Of a stretch of DNA of 64,000 nucleotides, positions 33,364 to 43,600 are shown piece by piece. Source of the stretch: Halosimplex halobium (GTDB taxonomy: Archaea; Halobacteriota; Halobacteria; Halobacteriales; Haloarculaceae); NCBI RefSeq assembly GCF_051414055.1, contig NZ_JBLKNX010000009.1, forward strand, positions 131,316 through 195,315, written 5' to 3'. The notes under the pieces are model-generated. The model did not search any database and was not told the DNA's origin. It saw only the letters and a list, made by a program, of their open reading frames with translations. Within the stretch, counting starts at the first letter, position 1. Each line of letters opens with the position of its first letter. The position numbers and the translations under genes are program-made.

Positions 33364-34323
33364 TCAGGCCACTCTACCCGCCAGCGAGTCGGCGGCGTCC
33401 AGCCGGCCCGCCACGAACGCCCGCAACGCCGCCCCGTAGTCCTCCCGACCGCTTTGAGCGGGCATCTCGGGGTCGTGGACCAGCGTCAGCTCCCGCATCG
33501 CGAAGGCGGCCCGGTACAGCTCCCGCCGGACGGGGAACCCGGGGCCGAGTCGCCGCTCGCTCGCGTAGCCGTCGTAGAGCGCGCGACGGAGCGACCCGTA
33601 CCGGTCGGCAGACACCGGCCGCCCGAGGAGGTCACGCTCCGCCCAGACGAGGTCGAAGCCGCCGGGCGCGGCCTGGGCGAGTTCCCAGTCGAGCAGCGTC
33701 GCGACCCCGTCGCCGTCGAAGAGAACGTGGTCGCCGCTGGCCTCCCCGTGGACGAGGACCGGCCGACAGTTCGCGAGCGCCGCCCGGTGGGACTCGACCG
33801 CCGAAGCGACAGCGGCCCCGGTGTCGGCCGAGGCCGTCACCGCCAACTCGTCGGCCCACCGCTCGACGAACCCGCCCAGTCGCGTCGGCCAGTCGACCGG
33901 CTCCGCGACCGCGAGCGGCCGCCCACTCCGTTCCAGCGTCCCGTGGCCGTCGAACCACCCCTCGGTTGCGCCGTGCAGGCGGGCCAGCCACCGCCCGACC
34001 GAGCGGAGTCGGTCCTGACGGCGCTCCGCCGGGTCGCGGTCGGCACAGGTCTCGCCGTCGATCCACTCCAGCAGGAGATAGCCGTCGCCGGAATCGATCA
34101 CTGCGGGAACCCGGCGGTCGGTCCGCTCGGCGACGGCCCGCTGGACCGCGGCCTCGTGGGCCAGCGTCGCGGGCTGGCAGTCGGTCAGCTTGCAGGCCGC
34201 CCGCCGCCCGTCGACCGTCGCCTCGAAGACGGTGTTGCGGTCGCCGACGCGGACCCGTCGGTGAACGGTGTAGTCGTCGAATGCCGATGCGAGCGTCTCG
34301 CGGAGCGTGGATTCCGTCGTCAT
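33364..34323 (-). CDS. Aminoglycoside-phosphotransferase (APH)-family kinase-like protein
   Basis: A 319-residue protein with the APH fold. AACKLTDCQPATLAHEAAVQRAV holds the ATP-site lysine region. The catalytic loop VLVHGEASGDHVLFD has HGE where HGD is usual, and the metal site is TLLDWELA. The altered catalytic aspartate is notable, although the APH superfamily varies and the true base could be another residue. The substrate is unknown; it need not be an antibiotic. Confidence 0.75.
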   Translation of the reverse strand: MTTESTLRETLASAFDDYTVHRRVRVGDRNTVFEATVDGRRAACKLTDCQPATLAHEAAVQRAVAERTDRRVPAVIDSGDGYLLLEWIDGETCADRDPAERRQDRLRSVGRWLARLHGATEGWFDGHGTLERSGRPLAVAEPVDWPTRLGGFVERWADELAVTASADTGAAVASAVESHRAALANCRPVLVHGEASGDHVLFDGDGVATLLDWELAQAAPGGFDLVWAERDLLGRPVSADRYGSLRRALYDGYASERRLGPGFPVRRELYRAAFAMRELTLVHDPEMPAQSGREDYGAALRAFVAGRLDAADSLAGRVA

Positions 34324-34423
34324 GGGTTGGACGCCGCGTGGCGTGCGGCGGCCGGCGACGGCCGCGCCCGGACCGGCCGAGCCACGGCTGTCGCCCCTGA
34401 GAAGACGGAGAAGCGGAGAGAGA

Positions 34424-35041
34424 TTACCGGGCAGCGGCGGCGACGCGTTCCTTCTCTTCCTTCTGGTTGACGGCGTAGGCGGAGACGTCGTCGTTGGCGG
34501 CCGCGGTGAGCTGGTTGGCCAGCGCCTCCTCGGCGTCGGTCGGCGTCTTGAACGAGTCGCTGTAGACGCCCTCGGCGATGAACTTCAGGGCCTGGTCGAC
34601 GCGGCGCTGGGGCGCGACGTCGACGGCCTTCGGGACGGAGATGCCACCGTACTTCAGGCGGACGGTCTCCTCGCGGGGGGCGGCGTTCTCCACGGCGGAG
34701 ACGAGGACCTGGACGGGGTTCTCGTCGGTGCGCTCGTGGACGATGTCGAAGGCGTCGCGCGTGATGCGCATGACCTTCTGCTTGTCGCCGGTGTTCTCCT
34801 CGGTCTGCATGAGCCGGTTGATCAGCCGCTCGACGATGCTGATCTCGGACTTCTGGAACTGCTTGCCGGCGTGGCGGCCCATCGTGTGGGCGATGGGCGT
34901 GACCGTGATGTAGCGCTCGGTCGAGGGGTCGGAGTACTCGATGTCGGTGACCTCCCACTCGCCGAACAGCTTGGCGGGCGCGTCCTCGTCGTCGGTCCCG
35001 GCCGGGGCGTCCGGCTCGGGCGCTTCGTCGTCAGCACTCAT
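34424..35041 (-). CDS. rps7: Ribosomal protein uS7
   Basis: A 205-residue archaeal S7 organising the 3' domain of 16S rRNA. Conserved segments are TVTPIAHTMGRHAGKQFQKSEISIVERL, NPVQVLVSAVENAAPREE, KYGGISVPKAVDVAPQRRVDQAL and the basic C-terminus EKERVAAAAR. The first ~25 residues are acidic and disordered. It is 2 bp from the rps12 stop. In the ancestral operon EF-2 would follow; here other genes intervene. Confidence 0.97.
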   Translation of the reverse strand: MSADDEAPEPDAPAGTDDEDAPAKLFGEWEVTDIEYSDPSTERYITVTPIAHTMGRHAGKQFQKSEISIVERLINRLMQTEENTGDKQKVMRITRDAFDIVHERTDENPVQVLVSAVENAAPREETVRLKYGGISVPKAVDVAPQRRVDQALKFIAEGVYSDSFKTPTDAEEALANQLTAAANDDVSAYAVNQKEEKERVAAAAR

Positions 35042-35043
35042 GG

Positions 35044-35472
35044 TTATCGGACCGGTTTCTCCGCGTTACCGCGAACGAGTTCGATCATCGAGACGCCGTT
35101 GACTTTCTCGACCTTGTAGTTGACCCCCGAGAGGTCGCCCATCGCGCGGCCCTTCGCGCCGCCGATGCCGGCGATGGTGACCTCGTCGTGCTCGTCGATG
35201 AACGAGATGGCGCCGTCACCGGGACAGAACGCGGTGACCTGCTTCCCGTTCTTGATGAGCTGGACCCGCACGCACTTGCGGATCGCGGAGTTGGGCTGTT
35301 TCGCTTCGATGCCGACCTTCTCCAGGACGATACCGCGGCCCTGCGGCGCGCCCTCCAGCGGGTCGGACTTCTGTCCGAGACCCCGCTCGCGGCGCGCGTA
35401 GTCGGAGTCGGACCACCGATGCTGTTGGCGGTCCTTCTTCAGTTTGCGGGCGGCGTATTTGCCGTTCGCCAT
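35044..35472 (-). CDS. rps12: Ribosomal protein uS12
   Basis: A 142-residue decoding-centre protein. KQPNSAIRKCVRVQLIKNGKQVTAFCPGDGAISFIDEHDEVTIAGIGG is diagnostic. Start MANGKYAARKLKKDR at 35472 is favoured: the longer frame upstream is low-complexity, and a TATA-like CTTAAGTA about 28 bp upstream makes this ATG leaderless. It is the first gene of rps12-rps7, now separated from nusA by a glycosyltransferase gene on the other strand. Confidence 0.97.
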   Translation of the reverse strand: MANGKYAARKLKKDRQQHRWSDSDYARRERGLGQKSDPLEGAPQGRGIVLEKVGIEAKQPNSAIRKCVRVQLIKNGKQVTAFCPGDGAISFIDEHDEVTIAGIGGAKGRAMGDLSGVNYKVEKVNGVSMIELVRGNAEKPVR

Positions 35473-35773
35473 AGTGGCCGTGGATACCCGACGGAGGTAC
35501 TTAAGCGTCCTCTTTCGGCGCGTCGCCTGTGACGCTCCCACGTGACCTGCCCGCCCCGGTTTCCGACGGTTCCACGTCGCCGGTTTTCCCCGCTGGCTCC
35601 GCCTCGTCGGTTCCGTCGTGCCGGTTCCACCTCGCCGGTCCCGTCGCTTCGGGTTCCCCGATGTCGGTCCCTCGCCACAGGCGGGCACTGTCGTCCCGTC
35701 TCCCCGCGGTATCCGGACGGTCCGGGGAACGTTTCAACAAAAATTTATTACCTTTCGACAGGACGGTGTGGTC
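35473..35773. other. Divergent promoter region of rps12 and the glycosyltransferase gene
   Basis: About 300 bp without a gene. Its left end holds the rps12 TATA (35497-35504). Its right end holds the AT-rich TTTATTA (35744-35750) about 26 bp before ATG 35774, making the glycosyltransferase mRNA leaderless. The middle has two diverged direct repeats around GGTTCCAC.TCGCCGGT (about 35567 and 35623). Confidence 0.5.
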
Positions 35774-37402
35774 ATGGGTGTGACAGATTCGGTAGAGTCG
35801 ACGCTCCCCGACGGTGTGGTCGAGCGTGTGGACGACCTGGAGTCGGTCGGGCTCCTGGGTGCGGTGCTCGTCGTCGCGCTGGTGGTCCGCCTCCGCGCGC
35901 TGACGGCCGAGAGCCTCTGGATGGACGAGGTGTACTCGATCACGTACGCCACCGAGCGGTCGACCCTGGCGATCCTGACGGAGCTGCCCCTGGAGGACCC
36001 CCACCCGCCGCTGTACTACCTGCTGCTCCGCGGGTGGACCGCCGTCTTCGGCGCGAGCAAGGCCGCGACCCGTTCGATGTCGGTCGTCTTCGGCGTCGCG
36101 GCCGTCGCCCTGCTGTTCGCGCTGGGGCGGCGCCTCTACGACCGCGAGACTGCCACCATCGGGGCGGCGATGCTGGCGCTATCGGGGATGCACCTCTACT
36201 TCTCGCAGGACACGCGGATGTACTCGCTGTACACCGCGCTTGCGGTCGCCTCGCTGTACTGGTACGTCCGGCTCGTGTTCGACGGCGACCGCTCGCGCCG
36301 GACGCTCGCCGGCTACGTCGCCGCGACGGTGCTGCTCGGCTACACGCACGTCTTCGGCCTGTTTCTGGTCCTCGCCCAGAACTGCTATCTGCTGGTCCAC
36401 GTCCTCCGGACCGAGCGCTCGACGGGAGTCGAACTCCTCCGGGACTGGGTCGGCCTCCAGGCGGTGACGGCCCTGCTACTCGGCCCGTTCCTGGCGGTTC
36501 TGGGGATGCGACTGCTCGGCTACCCGCCGTTCGACAGCGCCTCGCCGACCTGGATCCCGGTCCCCGAGCCGGGCCTGCTCGTCGACACTATCGCCCGCTA
36601 CTACGAGTACGGCTGGCTGTGGGACTCGTGGGCGATGGGGTTCATCGCCGCCTCGTTCGTGCTCGGCGGCTGGGCACTCCGCAGCGACGCCGACCCCGAG
36701 GCCCCCGCGGGACGGCTCGACCGACTGCTCCCCTCGCGGCGGGCGACCTTCCTGCTGGTCGTCCTCGTCGTGCCGGTCGTGGTCCCGTTCGTCGTCTCGC
36801 TGACGGTCGAACCGATCTACCGGGCGAAGTACACCACCGCGGCGTCGATCGGACTGTTCCTCCTGGTCGCCCGCGGGATCTCCGAGCTCCGCTGGACGAA
36901 CATCGGCGCCGGCCGCTTCGCGGTCGCCGGGCTGCTCCTGCTGGCGATGGGCGCCTCCGTCGCCGTGCTCCACGGGTCGCCGCAGAACCCCCAGTGGGAG
37001 GGCGCCGTCGAGGGCGTCGAGCGACACGGCGACGACCCGCACATCGTCGTCGTCGGCGGCGACGTGCCCGAGCGGTTCTACCCCGCCGTCCACGTCGCCG
37101 GCGAGGAGTCGGCCACCGCCGTCCAGGCGAGCGAGGCGGACACCCTCGGGGAAGTCATCGCGGAACGGCGCGCACGGGGTGAACAGGTCTGGCTCCTGAT
37201 CTCGCAGTGGCGGACCGACGTCGACCAGCGCCGGGTCATCGGCGACCAGCTCGGCAGCCGGGACCTCCGGGCCGACGGGCAGCTCGACTACTTCGCAGTC
37301 TGGACGCTCCGGGTCGGCAACGCCACCGACGACCGGGCGAACGCCCAGAACCGCCGACCGGCCGACGCCCTCCGGCCGGACGCGGCTCTTCGGGGCGGGT
37401 GA
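35774..37402 (+). CDS. GT39/PMT-like membrane glycosyltransferase
   Basis: A 542-residue polytopic protein with roughly ten to twelve transmembrane helices. After the first helix come LWMDEVYSITYA (acidic catalytic-type motif) and LEDPHPPLYYLLLRGWTAVFG, then HLYFSQDTRMYSLYTALAVASLYWY. This is the pattern of the PMT/ArnT superfamily, which uses polyprenyl-phosphate sugars outside the membrane, suggesting a role in S-layer or lipid glycosylation. It is inserted in opposite orientation between nusA and rps12, whose neighbourhood is otherwise conserved. The frame extends upstream to 35618, but the promoter argues for 35774. Confidence 0.85.
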   Translation: MGVTDSVESTLPDGVVERVDDLESVGLLGAVLVVALVVRLRALTAESLWMDEVYSITYATERSTLAILTELPLEDPHPPLYYLLLRGWTAVFGASKAATRSMSVVFGVAAVALLFALGRRLYDRETATIGAAMLALSGMHLYFSQDTRMYSLYTALAVASLYWYVRLVFDGDRSRRTLAGYVAATVLLGYTHVFGLFLVLAQNCYLLVHVLRTERSTGVELLRDWVGLQAVTALLLGPFLAVLGMRLLGYPPFDSASPTWIPVPEPGLLVDTIARYYEYGWLWDSWAMGFIAASFVLGGWALRSDADPEAPAGRLDRLLPSRRATFLLVVLVVPVVVPFVVSLTVEPIYRAKYTTAASIGLFLLVARGISELRWTNIGAGRFAVAGLLLLAMGASVAVLHGSPQNPQWEGAVEGVERHGDDPHIVVVGGDVPERFYPAVHVAGEESATAVQASEADTLGEVIAERRARGEQVWLLISQWRTDVDQRRVIGDQLGSRDLRADGQLDYFAVWTLRVGNATDDRANAQNRRPADALRPDAALRGG

Positions 37403-37494
37403 CGCCGCTGTCGTCGGCAGACCGAGGAGAGAAGTCGGAAGACGGGACCGAAAAATTCGGAGACGGGACCGGAGAAATCGCCCGGACGCGCCGC

Positions 37495-37920
37495 CTACGT
37501 CAGTTCGATCTCGTCGATGTCGAAGTGGCGGGCGGCGAGTTCCCGGGCGGCGTCGATGTTGCGCCCGCCCTTGCCGATGGCGGCGCCGCGGTCCTCGTCG
37601 GCGACCTCGGCGTAGGCGACCCGGTCGTCGTTCTCGCTGATCGTGACGTTGTACACCGCCGCGGGAGCGAGCGCGCTGGCGACGAAGTCCTCGGCGGTGG
37701 GCGCGTCCTCGACGAGCTTGATTTCCCGGTCGAGCTGCTGTTCGACGGCCTGGACGTGCTGGCCGCCCGGGCCGATCGCCTCGCCCATCTCGCCGGCGGC
37801 GACGAGGAAGACCAGCCGGTCGTACTCCTCGTCGACGACGCAGTCGCGCGCGGTCGCGCCGGTCTCGTCTTCGAACAGCGCGATGAGCCGCATCGCCTCG
37901 TCCGAGAGGGTGACGGTCAT
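37495..37920 (-). CDS. nusA: NusA-like KH-domain transcription factor
   Basis: A 141-residue archaeal NusA consisting of two KH domains (LVAAGEMGEAIGPGGQHVQAVEQQL and RVAYAEVADEDRGAAIGKGGRNIDAARELA, each with a GxxG-type loop) without the bacterial N-terminal domain. It lies 6 bp after rpoA2, as in the ancestral archaeal operon. It is thought to bind RNA during transcription elongation or termination. Confidence 0.95.
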   Translation of the reverse strand: MTVTLSDEAMRLIALFEDETGATARDCVVDEEYDRLVFLVAAGEMGEAIGPGGQHVQAVEQQLDREIKLVEDAPTAEDFVASALAPAAVYNVTISENDDRVAYAEVADEDRGAAIGKGGRNIDAARELAARHFDIDEIELT

Positions 37921-37926
37921 GCCGGG

Positions 37927-40608
37927 TCAGTCGGCCTCTTCGGCGCCGTCGCCGCGACCCGGCGCCATCCGCAGGTCCACGTCGCCGGTGCCCAGCTTGA
38001 TCGGCTTGCCGACGATGACGTTCTCGGTGACGCCGTTGAGGTCGTCGACCTCGCCGTGGATGGCGGCGTCGAGCAGGTGGTTGACCGTGACCTCGAACGC
38101 CGCGCGGGCGAGCACGGACTCCTTGTTGCCGGAGATGCCGTGGCGGCCGATCGACTCGATGCTCCCGCGGTTGGTCATGATGTCCGCGACGAGCATCAGG
38201 TGGCGGATGTTCACGTCGTCGAGCCCCTGCTCTTCGAGCGTGTTCATCGTCTCGTTGATGATCGCCTCGCGGGCCGCCTCGATGCCGAGGTTGCGGTGGA
38301 TCTCGTGGATGTTGTTGCAGGTCGTCCGCGAGGCGTCGACCCCCTCGAGGTCGAGCACGTCGCCCAGCGCCGACCCCTCGGTGTAGAGGACGAACTCCTC
38401 GCCCTCGTCGGTCTCCTCCTTGCGGATGACGACACGGGAGATCTCCTCGATGCCCTTGAAGACGATGTCGCGCAGCTCCTCGACCAGCTGGAGCAGCTCG
38501 CGGTAGCTGGGCTCGTCGGGCCCGAACTGGACGACCGTCGGCGCCGGGGTCTGCACCTCGACGCCGAGCTTCGACTCGATGGTCGAGGCGATGTCGGTGA
38601 CGACCGACTCGAGGTTGTCGGCGGTCGGCCACCGCTCCTCGAGGGTGTCCTCGTTGAGGTCGACCTGGACGAGCATGTCGGCGACGTTCGTCGACACGTC
38701 GCCCAGCTGGAGGATCTTCGTCGACTCGATCTCCCAGACGACCTCGTGGGCGCGCTCGCGCTTCTCGGCGAACTCGTCCTCGAGGTGGATCGTCATCATC
38801 GGGGTGTCGGGCTCCTTCCGGGCGTCGACCAGCTCGATGAGCCGGGGCAGCCCCTGGGTCACGTCGATCTCCGCGACCCCCGCGTAGTGGAAGGTGTTCA
38901 TCGTGTTGTGCGTCACGACGCCCTGCGCCGTCGTGAACGTCTCCAGCCCCGACACCGAGAAGTCGTACACGTGCTCGTGGTCCGGTTCAACGGTCTCGAT
39001 GGACTCGATCCGCTCCCAGACCACGTCGCCGTCGACTGCGCGTTCGAGCGCATCGAGGTCGCTCGATCCCTCGTCGAGTTCCGCCTCCATCTCGGTCACG
39101 AGCTTCGAGAGGCGGTTACGACCGATCCGCTGGCGTTCGTGTGCGCTGTGGACCTGCCGCGACGGGATACCGGCGTCCGAAGCGGCCTGTTTGAGCGAAT
39201 CTCCGAAGTTCGGGATCTGATCGGTGACGTCCGGTCCGTCGGCATCGACCGTTTCGGCGACCGCATCGAGTTCGTCGCCCCGCTGGCCGACCATCCCGAC
39301 CCGATCGGCGAACGCCGGGACGTACTTCGTCGGGACGCGGAGCGTCGTCGAGCTATCGTGCTCGCCGAGCGTCGCGTACACGTCGAACCGACCGAGCAGG
39401 AGCGCGACCCCCTCAGCCAGTTGCCGTGAGGTCGAACTCGCTCGGACAGCGTTCTCGGAGACGTTCCCATCGCCGCTGAAGTACCCCGAAAGGATCCCGC
39501 GGACGAACGTACGCGGCGCTCCGAACGCGAAGTCGGGAACTATCTTTTCGCCGTCCTCGTAGCAGGCCGCGTCGAGGAAGTCCGCGAGGACTTTACCGTT
39601 GACGCGGATGTCGTACCCGGCAGCGAATCCGCTCTCGTTGGCGTATTCGTTCGTCGAGAGGTCGAACCGCTCCGCGAACGACCGGATCTCACGCTGGAAC
39701 GTCTCATCGACGTTCGAGATGGAGGCGTAGTAGTCCGTGATCGAACCCTCTGCGAGGAAGGCACCGACGAAGAAGCCGGTCTCACGGTCGAGCGGGAACC
39801 GCTCCGGCAGGCCGGTCGTTCCCTGAACCGGGTAGACCGCATTCTCGTCCAACTCCCCGTCTTCGAGCGCTGCGCGCTTGTTGCGGATCTGGTCGGATCC
39901 ACCGGGCTGCTCGGCGACTGACCCACCGTCGGTCAGCGTCGAGGTGTACCAGTACTCGTCCCCGGGCAGATACTCGCGGAGGTCGACCGTATCCGGCCCG
40001 TCTCCGTCGTACGAGCGGACAACCGGAAGCCAGTCGCCCTCCCCCAGTTCGTCGCCCGCGACGGGGACGACTTCGTTGTCGCGCCGCGTCACGAACGAGT
40101 GAGATTTCGTCGCCCGGATGTCGCGACCCGACTCCAGGTCGAACCGCAGCAGTTCGTCGGGCGCGTCGTGGCGACTCACCTGTTCCAGCGGTTTCCACTC
40201 GACGCGCTCGTCCGCGCGGAGCGAAAGCACTTCCATGTCCTCGGGTGCCGGAACGACTTCGTGTCCGTCCACGTCGGTCGTGTCGCGAACCGCCGCGAGG
40301 CCGTCGACGAGTGACCCGATTTCGGTCACGTCGGTCTCGCCATCGCGCCGGACCACGACTCGTTCGTCGTAGGGCACGGACATCTGCGTCCCGGGCTCCC
40401 CGATGGACTGGGCGCTGACGGTGCCGACGGGGTCGAGCGGGTCGACGCGGGTGTCGACGTACTCGCTCTCGACGGCCGTGGCGATGTCGTCGACCTGTTC
40501 GAGCGTCAGGTCACCGCGCTGCTCGATGGTGTCGTACACCTCGTCTTTCAGCCGGCGCGGCAGCTCGGTGTCCTCGACCAGCGCGCGCACGTCCTCGGTG
40601 ACCTCCAT
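37927..40608 (-). CDS. rpoA2: RNA polymerase subunit A'' interrupted by an intein
   Basis: 893 codons: about 401 residues of RpoA'' (C-terminal part of the largest subunit) plus a 492-residue intein. The exteins read SIGEPGTQM, intein, TMNTFHYAGVAEIDVTQGLPRL, which rejoins the universally conserved GEPGTQMTMNTFHYAG segment of the trigger-loop/bridge region. The remainder is typical, ending with GKPIKLGTGDVDLRMAPGRG. It sits 2 bp after rpoA1 and 6 bp before nusA. Without splicing the polymerase could not assemble an active centre, so splicing is presumably efficient. Confidence 0.96.
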   Translation of the reverse strand: MEVTEDVRALVEDTELPRRLKDEVYDTIEQRGDLTLEQVDDIATAVESEYVDTRVDPLDPVGTVSAQSIGEPGTQMSVPYDERVVVRRDGETDVTEIGSLVDGLAAVRDTTDVDGHEVVPAPEDMEVLSLRADERVEWKPLEQVSRHDAPDELLRFDLESGRDIRATKSHSFVTRRDNEVVPVAGDELGEGDWLPVVRSYDGDGPDTVDLREYLPGDEYWYTSTLTDGGSVAEQPGGSDQIRNKRAALEDGELDENAVYPVQGTTGLPERFPLDRETGFFVGAFLAEGSITDYYASISNVDETFQREIRSFAERFDLSTNEYANESGFAAGYDIRVNGKVLADFLDAACYEDGEKIVPDFAFGAPRTFVRGILSGYFSGDGNVSENAVRASSTSRQLAEGVALLLGRFDVYATLGEHDSSTTLRVPTKYVPAFADRVGMVGQRGDELDAVAETVDADGPDVTDQIPNFGDSLKQAASDAGIPSRQVHSAHERQRIGRNRLSKLVTEMEAELDEGSSDLDALERAVDGDVVWERIESIETVEPDHEHVYDFSVSGLETFTTAQGVVTHNTMNTFHYAGVAEIDVTQGLPRLIELVDARKEPDTPMMTIHLEDEFAEKRERAHEVVWEIESTKILQLGDVSTNVADMLVQVDLNEDTLEERWPTADNLESVVTDIASTIESKLGVEVQTPAPTVVQFGPDEPSYRELLQLVEELRDIVFKGIEEISRVVIRKEETDEGEEFVLYTEGSALGDVLDLEGVDASRTTCNNIHEIHRNLGIEAAREAIINETMNTLEEQGLDDVNIRHLMLVADIMTNRGSIESIGRHGISGNKESVLARAAFEVTVNHLLDAAIHGEVDDLNGVTENVIVGKPIKLGTGDVDLRMAPGRGDGAEEAD
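38905..40380 (-). other. Intein in RpoA'' (492 residues) with LAGLIDADG homing endonuclease
   Basis: It begins with Ser (SVPYDERVVVRRDG) and ends THN, with Thr as the first downstream extein residue. The block B-like motif is ATKSHSF. Two LAGLIDADG helices are seen: FFVGAFLAEGS (about residue 284 of the precursor) and RGILSGYFSGDG (about residue 369). The C-terminal splicing blocks are HVYDFSVSGLETF and GVVTHN. Both endonuclease acidic positions (E in LAEGS, D in FSGDG) are present, so homing activity may persist. Ser1 in place of the more common Cys1 is chemically acceptable. Confidence 0.92.
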
Positions 40609-40610
40609 GG

Positions 40611-43600
40611 TCAGTCACCCCCGGCCGCTTCCATCCACCAGTCGTCGGCGTGCTCGGAGATGTTGGTCGGCTCGGGTTCGCGCCCGAGGAACTGCTCGCG
40701 CTCGGTCTCGGAGTCGAACTCCGCGTCGACGACGCGGTCGGCGATGTCGTCGACGTCGACGGCCGGCCCCTCGCTGTTCGAGGAGACCTCCACCGGGGAG
40801 GTGCCGTCCTCGCCGAACTCGAACTGGACGATGGTGTCGCTGGTGTCCCGGACGGTGCCGTCGTACTGCGTCTCCAGCTCCGAGAGCGCGTTGATGAGCC
40901 GGCGCTGGAGGTAGCCGGACTTCGAGGTGCGCACTGCCGTGTCGACCAGCCCCTCGCGGCCGCCCATCGCGTGGAAGAAGAACTCCCGCGGTTCGAGCCC
41001 GCTCCGGTAGGAGTGCTCCACGAAGCCGTGGGCCTCCGCGGAGAGGTCGTCGGGCTTGTAGTGGCTGAGGGTGCGGTCCTCGTAGCCGCGGTTGATCCGC
41101 TCGCCGCGGACCGCCTGCTGGCCGACGCAGCCGGCCATCTGCGTGAGGTTCAGCATCGAACCGCGCGCCCCGGAGTCGGCCATGACGACCGCCGGGTTGT
41201 CGTCGCCGAAGTGGTCCTCGGCGATGTCGCCGGCGGTGTCGCGGGCCTTCGAGAGCGTCGACATGATCTTCATCTCCAGGGTCTCGTCGACCGACCGGCC
41301 GGGCAGCGACTCCAGCTCGCCGGCCTCGTAGGTCTCGATGAGCTTCTGGACGCGGCTGTAGGCGTCGTCGATGGCCTCGTCGATCTGCTCCTCGGCCTCC
41401 GCGGGGATCGACTCGTCGTCGATGCTGATCGAGAAGCCGAAGTGCATGATCGACCGCATCGCCAGCGTCGACACCTCGTTGACGAAGATGCGCGCCCGGG
41501 TCTTCGAGTACTGCTTGGCGATGGTGTCGACGACCTCGCCGCCGAAGCCGCCGACCGCGTCCTCGTCGATGGTACCCGACAGGAGCTGGCCGTCCTCGAT
41601 GACGACCTCGTCGCCCGCCGAGGAGGTGAACTCCAGGTTCAGCTCGTCGGGCAGCAGCTCCGAGAACAGCGTCCGGCCGGTCCAGTAGGCCTCGCCGCCG
41701 TCGTCGACGCCGTCGGGCTCGGGCAGCTCGTCGATGCGGGTCGCCCGGAGCAGGTCAAGCGCCTGCGTCTCGTTGAACTGCGGGTTCGTGTGGGTCAGCA
41801 GGTACGTCCCGGTGATGTGGTCCTGGATGGCGCCGATGATGTTCTCGCCGAACCGCGGCGAGAGCATCTGCTCCTGGACGCGCATCAGCACGCGGGCCTC
41901 GGCGCGGGCCTCCTCGTTTTGCAGCGCGTGCATGTTCATCTCGTCGCCGTCGAAGTCCGCGTTGTACGGCGGGCAGACCGTCGTGTTCAGCCGGAACGTC
42001 TTGTACGGCATCACGACCACCTCGTGGGCCATGATAGACATCCGGTGCAGCGACGGCTGCCGGTTGAAGATCACGATGTCGCCGTCGATGAGATGGCGGG
42101 ACACCTCCCAGCCCGGCTCGACCTTCTCGGCGAGCTCCTCGCAGTTCTTCTCGGTGACCTTGAGCCGACGGCCGTCGTGGCGGCGGACGTAGTTGGCGCC
42201 CGGGTGTTGCTCGGGGCCGTTGGCCACGTAGCGGCGGGCCTCGTCCAGGTTCCGCTCGTTGACGTTCATCGTCTGGGTCATCTCCGTCGCCACGCGGTCC
42301 GGGACGCCGACCTCGTTGAGCGAGAGGGTCGGGTCCGGGGAGATGACGGTCCGCGCCGAGAAGTTGACGCGCTTCCCCGAGAGGCTCCCGCGGAAGCGAC
42401 CCTCCTTGCCCTTCAGGCGCTGGGAGAGGGTCTTCAGCGGACGGCCCGAACGGTGCCGGGCCGGCGGCGTGCCCGAGATCTCGTTGTCCATGAACGTGGT
42501 GACGTGGTACTGCAGCAGTTCCCAGAGGTCCTCGATGATCAGCTGGGGGGCGCCCGCCTCGCGGTTCTCCATGAACCGCTGGTTGATGCGGATGATGTCG
42601 ACCAGCTTGTGGGTGAGGTCGTCCTCCGAACGCTGGCCGTTGTCCAGCGTGATGGAGGGACGAGCGGTGACCGGCGGGACCGGCAGGACGGTGAGGATCA
42701 TCCACTCCGGTCGCGAGCGGTCGGGGTTGATCCCCAGCGCCTCGATGTCCTCGTCGGGGATCTCCTCGAACCAGTCGCGGATGTCCGAGGGCATCAGCTT
42801 GTCCATGTCCTCCTCGACGAGGTACTCAGCCGACGAGGACACGTCCTCGTCGAGCTCGTCGAGGTCGTTGAGCCGACCCAGTGCGCGGCCGAGGTTCTTC
42901 AACCGCTCGATGTCGTTGCGGTCCGGGCGGTAGGTGCCGGAGAGCAGCTCGCGGATGCGCTCGGCGTCGAAGTCGCCGTCGTCGAGCTCCTCGGCGATGT
43001 CGCTCGGCCGGACGGCCTCGCCCTCCGGCGGGTCCATCGCGCGTTCGAGACGCTTGGACAGCTCGCCGTGGGGCACCTCGATGATCTCGTAGTAGGTCGT
43101 CGGCTTCTCGTGTTTGATGTCGAACTGCTTGGCGCCGCAGTACGGGCAGTAGTCGACCTTGCGGCACTCGCGGATGGCCGACTTGAGCACGTCCGACAGG
43201 TCCTCGTTGAGTTCGCCGGCGCGCTCGAGCTTCTCGCGGTACTCCCGCTTGCGCTCCTCGGCTTTCTCCTCGGCATCGGCGACGCGGCGGCCGTCGACGG
43301 GGGTCAGCCGCGAGCACTCGCGGCAGGTCCCCCGCAGCAGCCGGCGGATGAGCTTGGCGAAGCCGACGTGGATGACCGGCGCCGCCAGCTCGATGTGGCC
43401 GAAGTGGCCGTTACACGAGCCGGAGTGCTTGCCGCAGGTCTTGCACTCCAGCCCGGGGTCGATGACGCCCAGCCGCGGGTCCATCAGCCCCATGTCGATG
43501 GGGAAGCCGTCGTCGTCGTAGGTGTCGGCCGTGATGACCTTCGTGGCCGACATCTCGCGGTACTCCTCGGGGTCCATCAGCCCGAAGCTGATCTCGCCGA

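Noticed and set aside
36476..38632. A 718-codon minus-strand frame across the glycosyltransferase, nusA and rpoA2
   Set aside because: It crosses three certain genes and is Arg-rich low-complexity; explained by third-position G/C bias.
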